A DNA stretch of 64,000 nt from Alkalimarinus alittae (GTDB lineage: Bacteria > Pseudomonadota > Gammaproteobacteria > Pseudomonadales > Oleiphilaceae), in contig NZ_CP100390.1 of assembly GCF_026016465.1 (NCBI RefSeq), positions 1,402,001 to 1,466,000 on the forward strand, given 5' to 3'. The notes beneath the pieces are model-generated. The model was given only the letters and a program-made list of their open reading frames with translations, was not told the origin of the DNA and did not search any database. Position numbers and translations under genes: made by a program. The first letter of the stretch is position 1; every line of letters starts with the position of its first letter. This document shows positions 19,923-28,838 of this stretch, one piece after another.

Positions 19923-21526
19923 CGAATCACCTCCTTATTCATGGAGCGAAATAGTGTGGGTTGATCTTTACTTTCTCCCCGTCGAAGTAGCATCGCCAAA
20001 AAGTGAAGCGCAAAGACTAGGTGGCCGAGGGTCATTAAAGAGCCGCCAAGGGTGCGCGCTTCTAAATAAGGAATCGTCATACGTACAATATCCATGAAGG
20101 GGGTATCAGCGGTTAAAAGCTCGATACCTTGTTTCCAGCCGGCGATAGTCATTGAAAAGAAATAAATTAGGATGCCCGCGCTCACCAACCAAAAATGCAA
20201 GCTGATCAACCCTCTCGATGGCCACTCCCAGTTCATTAGGCGAGGCATGACAAAGTAGATGGCGCCAAACAAAATAAAGCTTAGAAATGCATACATACCT
20301 AGGTGCGCATGCGCTACGGTGTAGTGCGTGAAGTGGGTAATGACGTTAATGCTTCGTAAGGCTTCCATTGAACCTTGTAAAGACGACGCGGTATACATCA
20401 GTGCACCAATCCAAACAAAACGAAGTGTAGGGGAGTCTTTAAGGCGGCCGAAGTTACCCATCATCGTACCGTGATGGTTGATGGCAACAGTGATGACTGG
20501 AATCGACATCATGACGCTATGAACAATAGATAGGGTGACAAGCCAGGTTGGAATGGGCCCGCCGATGATGTGGTGTATGCCGACCTGACTGTAGAATAAC
20601 GCTAATGACCAGAAGCCGATCAATGATAGCTGATAAGAGATAATAGGCCGACCGAGAATTTTAGGAATCATGTAATAAGCGATACCAATACCCAGTGGTG
20701 TGACCCAAAGCCCCAGCACGTTATGGGCAAACCACCAGTTAACAGTGGCCCCCGAGGCGCCTGGAAAAGTAAACGGCATGTTGGCGATAAAAAATAGAAT
20801 TGGAAACCATACCAATGCTGCTAATAAGTACCAACTAGTGACATATAGATGAGACACCGTGCGGTTTGCTGCTGTCAGTAGTAATGGGACGGCACATAAA
20901 GCCCCACCCACAACAAATAAAAGGTCTATCTGCCAAGGGAACTCAAGCCATTCCTTACCGTCAGATAGCCCTATGTTAATGGCGCCAAGCCCAAGCACTA
21001 AACCGATGTTCCAGATAGCACTTCCTAGTATCGCGTATCGGCTACCGACTAAGGGTGTTTTGAATAGACGGGGAATTAAAAATAATGCGATACCAATACC
21101 GGCCATAGATGACCAACCATAGGAAACCGCATTCAAGTGCATAGGTCGGATACGACCAAAGGTAAACCATTCACTACTGGCTAGCAATTCTGGCATGTGC
21201 ATCTTTGCAGAGGAGAGTAGGCCATAAAATGAGCCAACCACAATCCAGACAATAGAAGACGCGATCCACGCCAAAGCTGCTTTGCGGGATGACTGGTCAG
21301 CTTGATAGCGTGCAGAAAGCTCGAGGTCAGGCTTTTCAGTCAGTTCTTGTGTGGATTTCTCAGCGGGATCTTCGCCAACCCCTTCTTCACCAGAGGTGAA
21401 AATTGTGCGGGCAGCGTCCTTTCCGTGACGGAATTGATTGTTGGCGATAGACCAGATAAGTAATAGAAGACCTACGGTCGATAGTAAGAAGGTGATGATA
21501 AGAAGGATGGCAATGGTCGGGGTCAT
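19919..21526 (-). CDS. ccoN: Cbb3-type (C-family) oxidase catalytic subunit CcoN with N-terminal CcoS-like segment
   Basis: Heme-copper oxygen reductase subunit I. Visible ligands are His130 and His408 or His406 for heme b, His268 and His318/His319 for CuB, and Tyr312 six residues before the His pair, as for the cross-linked Tyr of cbb3 enzymes. The classical TFEGPM block is replaced by SLQGSM (Gln384). Residues 1-60 add a helix followed by a segment (WSIANNQF, KDAARTIF, then EE) that resembles the assembly protein CcoS. ATG 21526 is chosen (AAGGG upstream); a GTG at 21634 is less likely. Length 535 residues; this is a divergent branch. Confidence 0.88.
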   Translation of the reverse strand: MTPTIAILLIITFLLSTVGLLLLIWSIANNQFRHGKDAARTIFTSGEEGVGEDPAEKSTQELTEKPDLELSARYQADQSSRKAALAWIASSIVWIVVGSFYGLLSSAKMHMPELLASSEWFTFGRIRPMHLNAVSYGWSSMAGIGIALFLIPRLFKTPLVGSRYAILGSAIWNIGLVLGLGAINIGLSDGKEWLEFPWQIDLLFVVGGALCAVPLLLTAANRTVSHLYVTSWYLLAALVWFPILFFIANMPFTFPGASGATVNWWFAHNVLGLWVTPLGIGIAYYMIPKILGRPIISYQLSLIGFWSLALFYSQVGIHHIIGGPIPTWLVTLSIVHSVMMSIPVITVAINHHGTMMGNFGRLKDSPTLRFVWIGALMYTASSLQGSMEALRSINVITHFTHYTVAHAHLGMYAFLSFILFGAIYFVMPRLMNWEWPSRGLISLHFWLVSAGILIYFFSMTIAGWKQGIELLTADTPFMDIVRMTIPYLEARTLGGSLMTLGHLVFALHFLAMLLRRGESKDQPTLFRSMNKEVIR

Positions 21527-21754
21527 GAGCAGCCCTTTTGTACGGTGATATCTGCAGTAAGAAGATATCGTTGGTGCGAAGAGATAATGCAAACGGGTAA
21601 GCGCTAGCGCTCTTGTTTGGCGATTAGTGCCCACTAACCTATGTAGGCAACTAAAGGCCTGTTAGATCTAAAAGTATTAGTTGAAAGCTAACTTATAACT
21701 TTTTTCAGAATACTCCTTCATTTATCTAACGACAACCCGCTATTTTCATTGTCA

Positions 21755-21768
21755 TTGATAAATGTCAA
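21755..21768 (-). promoter_or_regulatory. FNR/Anr-type binding site upstream of the oxidase operon
   Basis: TTGAT-AAAT-GTCAA (plus strand) matches the FNR/Anr palindrome TTGAT-N4-ATCAA in nine of ten fixed positions. It lies about 230 bases before ccoN, in the gap to the outer-membrane protein gene. A GATAAA word at 21721-21726 on the minus strand could be a -10, placing the site near -47. This fits low-oxygen induction, which is known for cbb3 operons. The rest of the gap (21527-21829) shows nothing else. Confidence 0.6.
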
Positions 21769-21829
21769 GTCTTATCTGAATTTAATGGAAGGTATTATAG
21801 TAGTGAGAGTATGTAATGCTTAGGCGTGA

Positions 21830-22594
21830 TTAATAAGTCCTAAATCTCTGGCCTAAGCTCATAAAATACACATTATCATTTAACTTCATTTCTCCAGCGA
21901 CATTACCAAAGTCTAAGTCATACTTAGCACGCCTTACGCCTGCACCAATGCTGAATCCAGAGCGGGTAAAGTACTCAATGCCTGCGCGCCCGTATAGACC
22001 TAATGATATATCATCGGTGCTATCTGATAGATTGATTGAAATGTTCGCCCCGCCTTGAGTAGCGGGTAGGTGTGCGGGCTCTGAGTCTGAGTTGTTGATA
22101 TGCCCGTAGGCTAAAACGGGGCCTGCGCCAGCATAAATTCTGAAGCGGCTGGTAGGGGCTAGAGCAGCAAAAACGCCGCCATGTATTTCCATTAAAAAGA
22201 ACTGACTCTTTAGCGCTAAAGCGGCTTGATTGTTCGTCGCGACGAAAACAAAACTGTCGTTTTTCCAGCCAATATTCGCGCCTGTTTCAAAACCGTATTC
22301 AAACCACTGGCGTGATATGGGGATTTGCGCTTGTATTCCAGCAAATGGCATTGAAGGGATGTCCGCATAAGATTTCTCGCCAGTACTCTCGTCAGTCATG
22401 ACCGCTTGGCTTTGAGTATCTAGTTTGCCTAGCATGACAGATAGATAGATCCAGTCGTCAGTAGGCGGTTTGTTTGGGGTGGTGACTTCTTCATATTTTA
22501 TAGGGTCTGCATGTAGGTGGCTTGAAAGCATACAAGAGAGTGCGGTCACAACGATAGAGGTTATGAATAAAGGGGAGGTTGATCGAGTCATCAT
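21830..22594 (-). CDS. Predicted outer-membrane beta-barrel protein
   Basis: A 254-residue protein with a signal peptide (cleavage after about residue 29, LHA). It then shows alternating hydrophobic/polar strands typical of a small beta barrel, e.g. FRIYAGAGPVLAYGHI, ISLGLYGRAGIEYF and FSIGAGVRRAKYDLDF, ending in an aromatic residue (Tyr) as expected for BAM insertion. Pattern and length resemble OmpA/OmpW-like barrels but no specific family is recognised. It stands alone between fetAB and the oxidase operon. Function unknown. Confidence 0.7.
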   Translation of the reverse strand: MMTRSTSPLFITSIVVTALSCMLSSHLHADPIKYEEVTTPNKPPTDDWIYLSVMLGKLDTQSQAVMTDESTGEKSYADIPSMPFAGIQAQIPISRQWFEYGFETGANIGWKNDSFVFVATNNQAALALKSQFFLMEIHGGVFAALAPTSRFRIYAGAGPVLAYGHINNSDSEPAHLPATQGGANISINLSDSTDDISLGLYGRAGIEYFTRSGFSIGAGVRRAKYDLDFGNVAGEMKLNDNVYFMSLGQRFRTY

Positions 22595-22629
22595 TTAATC
22601 GTTTGTTCCTAGTTTAATATGGCATTAAA

Positions 22630-23427
22630 TTAATCACTTTTTAGACGCTCTAGGCGAAGACGGTGTCGTTTATCAAATAAATGACGGCTTCCAAGCTTAA
22701 GAGATGCGTAAATCCCAAAGCCTGATCCGGCAGAGATTAAAAAGAGTATCAGTATTTGATACTTTACCGCTTCAATAGGGCTGCTTCCTGCTAGAATTTG
22801 TCCTGTCATCATTCCTGGTAGCGCGACTATACCGGCAGAAGCCATGCCATTGATAGACGGTATCATGCCGGCACGCATGGCATCTCTTTTGATATCGGCT
22901 AATGCTTCTTTGCTTTGTTCGCCTAACATTAATCGTTGTTCAATGACCTGCTGCTGGAGCCATACTGTTGAGGTGAGTCGATCCATAGAAATAGAAATGC
23001 CATTCATGGTATTACCGAGCAGCATGCCGAGTAGCGGAATAGCATATTGGGGAGAATACCAAGGGTCTGCTTGAATCACGATGGTCAGCGTGGCAATAGT
23101 GAGTATAAATGAAGATAGAAACATTGATAAAACAGTTGATAAGTAACCATAACTGTCTGTAAAAGGGCGCTGTTGGCGACTGATTACTTCGCGGCCGGCA
23201 GCCAATAGCATGACGGAAGCCACTAGAATAAGCCATAGCGGGTTAATGTCACCAAATAGCCAACGTAAAATAAAGCCGATCAACAATAACTGTACTGTTG
23301 CTCTTATTGCCGCAATAATAAGTTGCTTATGAAGGTTGAGTTGCTGCTTTAAACTAATAGCAGCAAGAATAAGGATCAAAAAAGACGTTGCAACAAAGTC
23401 CCATACACTTAGGCTTACGCTACTCAT
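22630..23427 (-). CDS. fetB: ABC exporter permease FetB (UPF0014 family)
   Basis: Polytopic inner-membrane protein (about six or seven helices) of the FetB/YbbM family, which with FetA exports iron and protects against oxidative stress in E. coli. Characteristic segments are LLGMLLGNTMNGISISMDRL and the cytoplasmic loop DAMRAGMIPSINGMASAGI. Length 265 residues. Its start overlaps the fetA stop by 4 bp. No Fur-like box was seen upstream of the pair. The substrate is inferred from the family. Confidence 0.87.
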   Translation of the reverse strand: MSSVSLSVWDFVATSFLILILAAISLKQQLNLHKQLIIAAIRATVQLLLIGFILRWLFGDINPLWLILVASVMLLAAGREVISRQQRPFTDSYGYLSTVLSMFLSSFILTIATLTIVIQADPWYSPQYAIPLLGMLLGNTMNGISISMDRLTSTVWLQQQVIEQRLMLGEQSKEALADIKRDAMRAGMIPSINGMASAGIVALPGMMTGQILAGSSPIEAVKYQILILFLISAGSGFGIYASLKLGSRHLFDKRHRLRLERLKSD

Positions 23428-24038
23428 CTTTGAACACTCTCTATTTTTCCATTTTCCATTTTAAATGATATATCTGCCACTCGTTTTAGCTGTTCTGGGT
23501 CATGGCTTACCCAAATTGCCGCCGCATTATTGTTGGTTAGATAATCTCTTACGAGTGATTCAACACTTGCAGTATTTTCATTATCTAGGCTTCCTGTGGG
23601 TTCATCTAATAATAAAACCTGAGGCTTTTTTTCAAGCGACCTGAGCAGAGCGAGACGTTGCTTTTGACCTGTTGAAAGTTGGTTAACGGGGTTCCGGGCG
23701 ATATCGGTGGCTAATGATAATCGTACTAAGTGGTCTTTATTCATAGGATGCTGAAAGTGCTCGCCCACCGTGTTGTGCCACCAAAAACTTTCTGCGGGAA
23801 CAAGTTGAACTTTTTGTCGCCACTTAGGCGCTTCAATAGCTTTGCTATGGATGCCTGCTAGCTTAATGTTGCCACGGCTTTCAATAAGGTCAGCAAGAGA
23901 TTTTAAAAAAACACTTTTACCGCATCCAGAGGGGCCACTAAGACCAACGATTTGTTGGGTATAGATCTGCATATCAACCGGTCCAACATGAAAAACCAGG
24001 AGTTTGTTGATGGATAAAAGTGCGTGAGTTTGGCTCAT
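23424..24038 (-). CDS. fetA: ABC exporter ATP-binding protein FetA
   Basis: Short (204 residues) ABC ATPase partnering FetB. It has Walker A GPSGCGKSVF (about residues 34-43), a Q-loop near LVPAESFWW, the signature LSTGQKQRLALLRSL, Walker B VLLLDEPTGSLD and the switch VSHDPEQ. Pairing with a UPF0014 permease in a two-gene, 4-bp-overlap operon makes the FetA (YbbL) call firmer than sequence alone. Divergent from dcd. Confidence 0.85.
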   Translation of the reverse strand: MSQTHALLSINKLLVFHVGPVDMQIYTQQIVGLSGPSGCGKSVFLKSLADLIESRGNIKLAGIHSKAIEAPKWRQKVQLVPAESFWWHNTVGEHFQHPMNKDHLVRLSLATDIARNPVNQLSTGQKQRLALLRSLEKKPQVLLLDEPTGSLDNENTASVESLVRDYLTNNNAAAIWVSHDPEQLKRVADISFKMENGKIESVQR

Positions 24039-24200
24039 ATGAGGGAGTGTTAATGCCTTAATGTCATGATGGACGAGTGTGTTTGTGAGTGAGACTGCAT
24101 TACTGTCTTTTTAAAAGTATCAGATCAGGGTATGATTGCCACCTTATTTTTAGTATAAAAAGCATTCATTCAAAGAACATAATTAACGAGACGAACTAAG

Positions 24201-24767
24201 ATGACAATCAAGTCTGACAAATGGATTCGAAGAATGGCCGAGCAAACTGGCATGATCGAACCTTTTGAACCAGGCCAAGTGCGTGAAGACGAACAGGGTC
24301 GTATAATCTCTTATGGTACATCAAGCTATGGTTATGATGTGCGCTGCAGTAATGAGTTTAAAATATTTACTAATGTACATTCTGCGACAGTAGACCCGAA
24401 GAATTTTGACGAAAATAGTTTTGTTGATGTTCAAAGTGATGTCTGCATTATTCCACCCAACTCATTTGCATTGGCTCGTACGGTTGAGTACTTCCGGATC
24501 CCAAGAAACGTATTAACGATTTGTCTTGGTAAATCAACTTATGCGCGCTGCGGTATCATTGTTAACGTGACGCCTCTCGAACCAGAATGGGAAGGCCATG
24601 TAACATTAGAGTTTTCTAACACCACCACATTGCCCGCAAAAATTTATGCTAATGAAGGTGTGGCTCAAATGTTATTTTTTGAGTCAGATGAAGAATGTGA
24701 AACAAGTTATAAAGATCGTGGTGGTAAGTATCATGGTCAAACTGGCGTAACATTACCAAGAACTTAA
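24201..24767 (+). CDS. dcd: dCTP deaminase
   Basis: Homotrimeric enzyme converting dCTP to dUTP for dTMP synthesis. Family landmarks are [13 protein letters not shown], the active-site region [23 protein letters not shown], the catalytic Glu in [16 protein letters not shown], and the C-terminal lid [12 protein letters not shown]. Its 188 residues match gammaproteobacterial Dcd. Monocistronic with a clear terminator. Confidence 0.97.
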   Translation: MTIKSDKWIRRMAEQTGMIEPFEPGQVREDEQGRIISYGTSSYGYDVRCSNEFKIFTNVHSATVDPKNFDENSFVDVQSDVCIIPPNSFALARTVEYFRIPRNVLTICLGKSTYARCGIIVNVTPLEPEWEGHVTLEFSNTTTLPAKIYANEGVAQMLFFESDEECETSYKDRGGKYHGQTGVTLPRT

Positions 24768-24820
24768 CATTGCTAAGAGCATAGCATTGTTAATATGTTG
24801 AATTGATAATGAACTATTTG

Positions 24821-24855
24821 AGGAGTCCTCTGATTAACTTAAGGGCTCCTTTTTT
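24821..24855 (+). terminator. Intrinsic terminator after dcd
   Basis: AGGAGTCC (24821-24828) pairs with GGGCTCCT (24843-24850) with one G-U pair, followed by a T-run (24850-24855). Confidence 0.85.
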
Positions 24856-24905
24856 GTTTGTCTTGCTTTAAATCCCCCCATTTCGATCCGTAAGAGGTTT
24901 TTTGT

Positions 24906-26042
24906 GTGCGTATTGTTCAAATACTGCCGCTATTAGTAGCGTCAATTCTGGCGTATTTTGTTCTTTATGCCCCACAGCCGTTATTTCCCTTACTTTCTAT
25001 TAGTTTAGGGTTATCAGAAACTCAAACTGGATTGCTAACGACGGCGACTATGCTTCCGCTGTTTATCGCTCCGTTAACATTTGGCCGTCTGCTATCAAAG
25101 TATTCCCCTGAAAGGTTGCTGCGTATTTCTTTGTTGTTATTGGCATTAACCACAACCGGCTTTGTTTTAGCGAATGACTTTACGCTATTGCTGGTTATTC
25201 GTTTTTGCCAAGGGCTTTTACTGCCTGTATTGCTTACTTCGGTGATGACATTAACCTCAAGATGTGCAGGACCAACGTCAATAAAACAAGCGATGTCTGC
25301 CTATGTAACGGCGACGATTTTAGGGGGGTTGTTTGGTCGATTAATTAGCGGTTTTTTTGCAGACTATAGTGATTGGCGTTATTTCTTTTATTTGCTGTCT
25401 GTTCTGTTAGTGGTGATGGCGTGCGCTCCTTTTGGGCGAGAGAATACATCTGCAGTGCAAGACGACCAAATTAATTGGCACGACATTAAGGTTCTACTGT
25501 TTGATCGTGGGCTAGGATATGTCTTTTTAGCGGTTAGTTGTTTGTTTTTTATTTTTTCAGCGATGATGAATTTTTTACCCTTTAGAGTCAGTGACCTAAA
25601 CTCTGAAGCGTCAGGTATATTTATTAGTTTAATGTATAGCGGTTATTTATTAGGGGTTGTGACTTCGCTACTGTCGTCTAAACTTTCTATACTAGGAGGT
25701 GGAGATCATCGTACCCTAATGATAGGTTTTATAATCTATACATTAGCGATTGCAATGACGGTGTTTAATGACATAAACATTTTGTTTATATCATTGTTTG
25801 TCTTCTGTGGTGCTATGTTTTTAGTGCACTCTATTGCAGCGGCGTGGGTGAACACTGTCGCAGGTGAAAAACGACGCTTGGTTAATGCATTGTACTTGAC
25901 CTTTTATTATTTGGGTGGCGTACTAGGGTCAGTGTTACCCGGTTTAGTCTATGAGTGGTTTGGCTGGAACTATTTTGTGGTGGTATTAATTTTGGCTGCA
26001 GCTATTGGTTTGATGAGCATTAGCAAGATAAAAATAAATTAA
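24906..26042 (+). CDS. Major facilitator superfamily transporter
   Basis: A 378-residue polytopic membrane protein with about 12 hydrophobic helices and the MFS loop GRLLSKYSPERLL between helices 2 and 3. Order and length resemble drug/metabolite exporters of the YnfM/arabinose-efflux type; the substrate cannot be read from sequence. The start is a GTG at 24906 with AGAGG about 9 bases upstream. A class II aldolase-like gene follows after 7 bp, so the two are probably co-transcribed and might share a substrate. Confidence 0.85.
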   Translation: MRIVQILPLLVASILAYFVLYAPQPLFPLLSISLGLSETQTGLLTTATMLPLFIAPLTFGRLLSKYSPERLLRISLLLLALTTTGFVLANDFTLLLVIRFCQGLLLPVLLTSVMTLTSRCAGPTSIKQAMSAYVTATILGGLFGRLISGFFADYSDWRYFFYLLSVLLVVMACAPFGRENTSAVQDDQINWHDIKVLLFDRGLGYVFLAVSCLFFIFSAMMNFLPFRVSDLNSEASGIFISLMYSGYLLGVVTSLLSSKLSILGGGDHRTLMIGFIIYTLAIAMTVFNDINILFISLFVFCGAMFLVHSIAAAWVNTVAGEKRRLVNALYLTFYYLGGVLGSVLPGLVYEWFGWNYFVVVLILAAAIGLMSISKIKIN

Positions 26043-26049
26043 AGTGATT

Positions 26050-26808
26050 ATGGATAGCGAGCAATTAGAAGATCAAAATCAAGCATTTGTTGGTGACTTA
26101 CAACAAGGTCGTGGTGAATGTGAAGAGGGACATGAACGAGAAGGGGTGATTAAATATAAGCTACTGTTTAATCAGCAACCTATTCCTTCATGCATGCCGG
26201 TAGAACTGCTCGACATGTGGCGGCATGTGTTGTTCAATCTAAAATTAGTAGGTCAAGACCCTCAACGCTATGGGGGGCTAGGTTTTGGTAATATATCAAC
26301 TCGAGTACCAACGGAGGCGGCTTGCTTGTTGGCAGAAAAGACTCACCAGAATATCAAAAATGCCTTTTTGATATCGGGCAGTCAAACAGGACATCTTCCT
26401 TATTTAAGCTCTGAGCATTGCGCGGTTGTGACTCGTTGCTTCCCTAAACTTAATCATTTAATCGCGCTAGGCGAGTGTAAACCTTCGTCCGAGTCATTGA
26501 CCCATGGTGTGCTATATAATGAATTCCCTTCTGTTGGCGCGGTTGTCCATGTGCATTCGCCTTTAATATGGCGATTAGCAGAACGATTGTCGTTACCTAC
26601 TACATGTGCCGACATTCCATACGGTACAACTGATATGGCTGCTGCAGTGGTTAGTGTTGCAAACGATATCTCAGCCAAGTCGATTGCGCCGGTGTTCGCG
26701 ATGAAGGGGCATAGGGATGGTATTGTATCATTTGGCCCCGACTTAGCTTCTGCCATTTCGACATTGCTGTCGGTTTATCACCAATCGGTTATGAAAACTG
26801 TTCGTTAA
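26050..26808 (+). CDS. Class II aldolase/adducin family protein
   Basis: A Zn-dependent aldolase-fold protein of 252 residues with about 45 extra N-terminal residues. Metal-site candidates are Glu/His in SESLTHGVL, the two His in VVHVHSP and the His in MKGHRDGIVSFG, matching the fuculose-phosphate aldolase pattern. YGGLGFGNISTR and FLISGSQTG are the phosphate- and substrate-loop blocks. The substrate is unknown; sugar-phosphate aldolase, epimerase or decarboxylase are all possible in this family. ATG 26050 is preferred to the GTG at 26044. Co-transcription with the MFS gene is likely. Confidence 0.78.
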   Translation: MDSEQLEDQNQAFVGDLQQGRGECEEGHEREGVIKYKLLFNQQPIPSCMPVELLDMWRHVLFNLKLVGQDPQRYGGLGFGNISTRVPTEAACLLAEKTHQNIKNAFLISGSQTGHLPYLSSEHCAVVTRCFPKLNHLIALGECKPSSESLTHGVLYNEFPSVGAVVHVHSPLIWRLAERLSLPTTCADIPYGTTDMAAAVVSVANDISAKSIAPVFAMKGHRDGIVSFGPDLASAISTLLSVYHQSVMKTVR

Positions 26809-26903
26809 ATTCCGCTATAACCGTTAAAATAGTATTTTTCAAATATCATCTTAGTAAAATTATTCAATGGACTCCTGAGTTACTATTTTTTAACGAGGTT
26901 AGT

Positions 26904-27506
26904 GTGAAAGCGAATCAGTTTCAGCGGCATCTTGCACAGCTAAAAGGCTGGAGAGAAACCGCCTTTATTTTAGCGCTAGCAGAAAGGGCGTACCCTAATT
27001 TTGCGCTATTTTCTCAGGTTGTTGAGTTTTCTGGTGCACAAGCCGTTACTAATTGCTTAGAGCAAGGTTGGGCCGCACTAGTAGAGAATGCAGAAGAAGA
27101 TCGCTACATCGAGCTACTGGAACTGCTTGAAGAAAACGTACCAGATCTCGCAGAGTACGATATGTTTGGCGCGGTGACGGCGGTCAGCTTTTGTGAAACG
27201 CTTGAGCAAGCATTGCTGAGTCAAGTTAATACTGAGAAACGCCGAGCGACGGATACGGCGCAAAACTCGTTTGAAGGCGTGATGGATTTTATAGAGACCA
27301 CCGAGGGCGAAGGCTTGTCTGAAGACGAGTTAGTTAAGGTGTTCGATCAAAGCTCCCTGATTAAGCGAGAAATGGCCTTTCAGGAAGAGTTAGTTGATCG
27401 ATTACGTAAAGAAAGCGTCCCCGACCAACATGTCGTAGCGGGTCTTAGGCTATTAGCCTCTGATGAAGGGGTGAGCAATATCGGTATTTCATTAGACGAA
27501 GAGTGA
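26904..27506 (+). CDS. DUF416 (YjaG-like) family protein
   Basis: A 200-residue soluble, mostly helical, acidic protein. LKGWRETAFILALAERAYPNF and the DLAEYDMFGAVTAVSFCETLEQAL region match the DUF416/YjaG family of gammaproteobacteria, whose function is not known. The start is a GTG at 26904 with CGAGG upstream. No signal peptide or membrane segment. It stands between the aldolase-like gene and avtA with separate spacing, so operon membership is uncertain. Confidence 0.75.
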   Translation: MKANQFQRHLAQLKGWRETAFILALAERAYPNFALFSQVVEFSGAQAVTNCLEQGWAALVENAEEDRYIELLELLEENVPDLAEYDMFGAVTAVSFCETLEQALLSQVNTEKRRATDTAQNSFEGVMDFIETTEGEGLSEDELVKVFDQSSLIKREMAFQEELVDRLRKESVPDQHVVAGLRLLASDEGVSNIGISLDEE

Positions 27507-27575
27507 GCGGTTTTGTTATCCACTCAGTCGTATATTAATAGCATGCGTGTGTTAAAGCGTTTAAAGGGCAGGTAG

Positions 27576-28838
27576 ATGAAATTATCAGCATTTGGAGAGA
27601 AATTCACCCGTCAATCGGGTATTACTTCGTTGATGGATGACCTAGGGAATGCGCTATCTTCAGGGTCTGATATGATCATGATGGGAGGGGGTAATCCGGG
27701 GCATATACCTGAAGTTCAAGCTAAGTTTCATCAACGCTTAGAAGATATTTTGGCAGACGAGAATCAGTTTAAGCGACTGATTGGTATTTATGATCCACCG
27801 CAAGGCGAGAAAGAGTTTATTAGTCATTTAGTTAAACTTTTGAATAACCTCTATGGTTGGAACCTAACCGAACGTAATATTGGCTTGACCAACGGTAGTC
27901 AGGCGGCATTCTTCATGCTGTTTAATATGTTTGCGGGCGACTACGATGATGGCTCTAAGCGTAAAATACAGTTACCCTTAGCGCCCGAATATATTGGCTA
28001 TGCAGATGCTGGGTTGACTAGTCATTTTTTTACTGCCGCAAGGCCTAGCTTTGAGTATTTTGATAAACATACATTTAAGTATCATGTTGACTTTGACAAG
28101 CTTCATATCACTGAAGAGACAGGCGCTATTTGTGTCTCTCGACCGACTAATCCAACGGGTAATGTATTGACCGATGAAGAGGTCTCTCGGCTAGACAAAA
28201 TCGCTAAGAGCCATGGTGTGCCTCTTATTATAGATGGCGCATACGGAACGCCTTTTCCTCACCTTATTTTCACTGATGCGACCCCCATCTGGAATGAAAA
28301 TATCATTCTGTGCTTAAGCCTTTCTAAGCTAGGATTGCCTGCCGCCAGAACCGGAATCGTCATTGCTAATGAAGATGTGATCGCGTCTATGTCAGGCATT
28401 AATGCTATTTTGAATCTTGCAACAGGTAGCTTTGGCAGCATGTTGGCGAACGATATGGTAGCATCGGGTGAGATCATTTCACTCAGTAAAGATATTGTTT
28501 GTCCGTATTACGAGAGTAAAGCTGAAAAAGCCGTGAAGCTATTGGGTGACGGGCTTGATGGATACCCTTATCTATTGCATAAGCCTGAAGGCGCAATGTT
28601 TTTGTGGTTGTGGTTAAAAGATTTACCGATTTCAAACCAAGCGCTTTATGAAAGGCTTAAAGCTCGAGGTGTGCTGGTGGTATCGGGCCATTATTTTTTC
28701 CCGGGTATCGATGATGACTGGCAGCATAAGCAAGAGTGTATTCGTATTACCTATTCACAAGATGAGGCTGTAGTGAAAAAGGGCCTCGCCATTATTGCTG
28801 ATGAAGTTAAAAAAGCGTATGACGAAGCAGAGAAATAA
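27576..28838 (+). CDS. avtA: Valine-pyruvate aminotransferase
   Basis: PLP-dependent class I/II aminotransferase of the AvtA type (alanine/valine interconversion with the keto acids). The PLP Lys is Lys251 in LSLSKLGLPAARTG; Asn192 (RPTNPTGN), Asp220 (IIDGAYG) and an Arg near the end (CIRITYS) complete the cofactor and substrate site. FGEKFTRQSGITSLMDDLG at the N-terminus is typical of AvtA. The 420-residue length is normal. Its stop is immediately followed by that of the convergent diguanylate cyclase gene (no gap). Confidence 0.93.
   Translation: MKLSAFGEKFTRQSGITSLMDDLGNALSSGSDMIMMGGGNPGHIPEVQAKFHQRLEDILADENQFKRLIGIYDPPQGEKEFISHLVKLLNNLYGWNLTERNIGLTNGSQAAFFMLFNMFAGDYDDGSKRKIQLPLAPEYIGYADAGLTSHFFTAARPSFEYFDKHTFKYHVDFDKLHITEETGAICVSRPTNPTGNVLTDEEVSRLDKIAKSHGVPLIIDGAYGTPFPHLIFTDATPIWNENIILCLSLSKLGLPAARTGIVIANEDVIASMSGINAILNLATGSFGSMLANDMVASGEIISLSKDIVCPYYESKAEKAVKLLGDGLDGYPYLLHKPEGAMFLWLWLKDLPISNQALYERLKARGVLVVSGHYFFPGIDDDWQHKQECIRITYSQDEAVVKKGLAIIADEVKKAYDEAEK

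Noticed and set aside
21527-21634. 36-residue N-terminal extension of CcoN from a GTG
   Set aside because: It is Arg/His-rich and unlike any CcoN, while the ATG at 21526 has AAGGG upstream and starts directly with the membrane helix.
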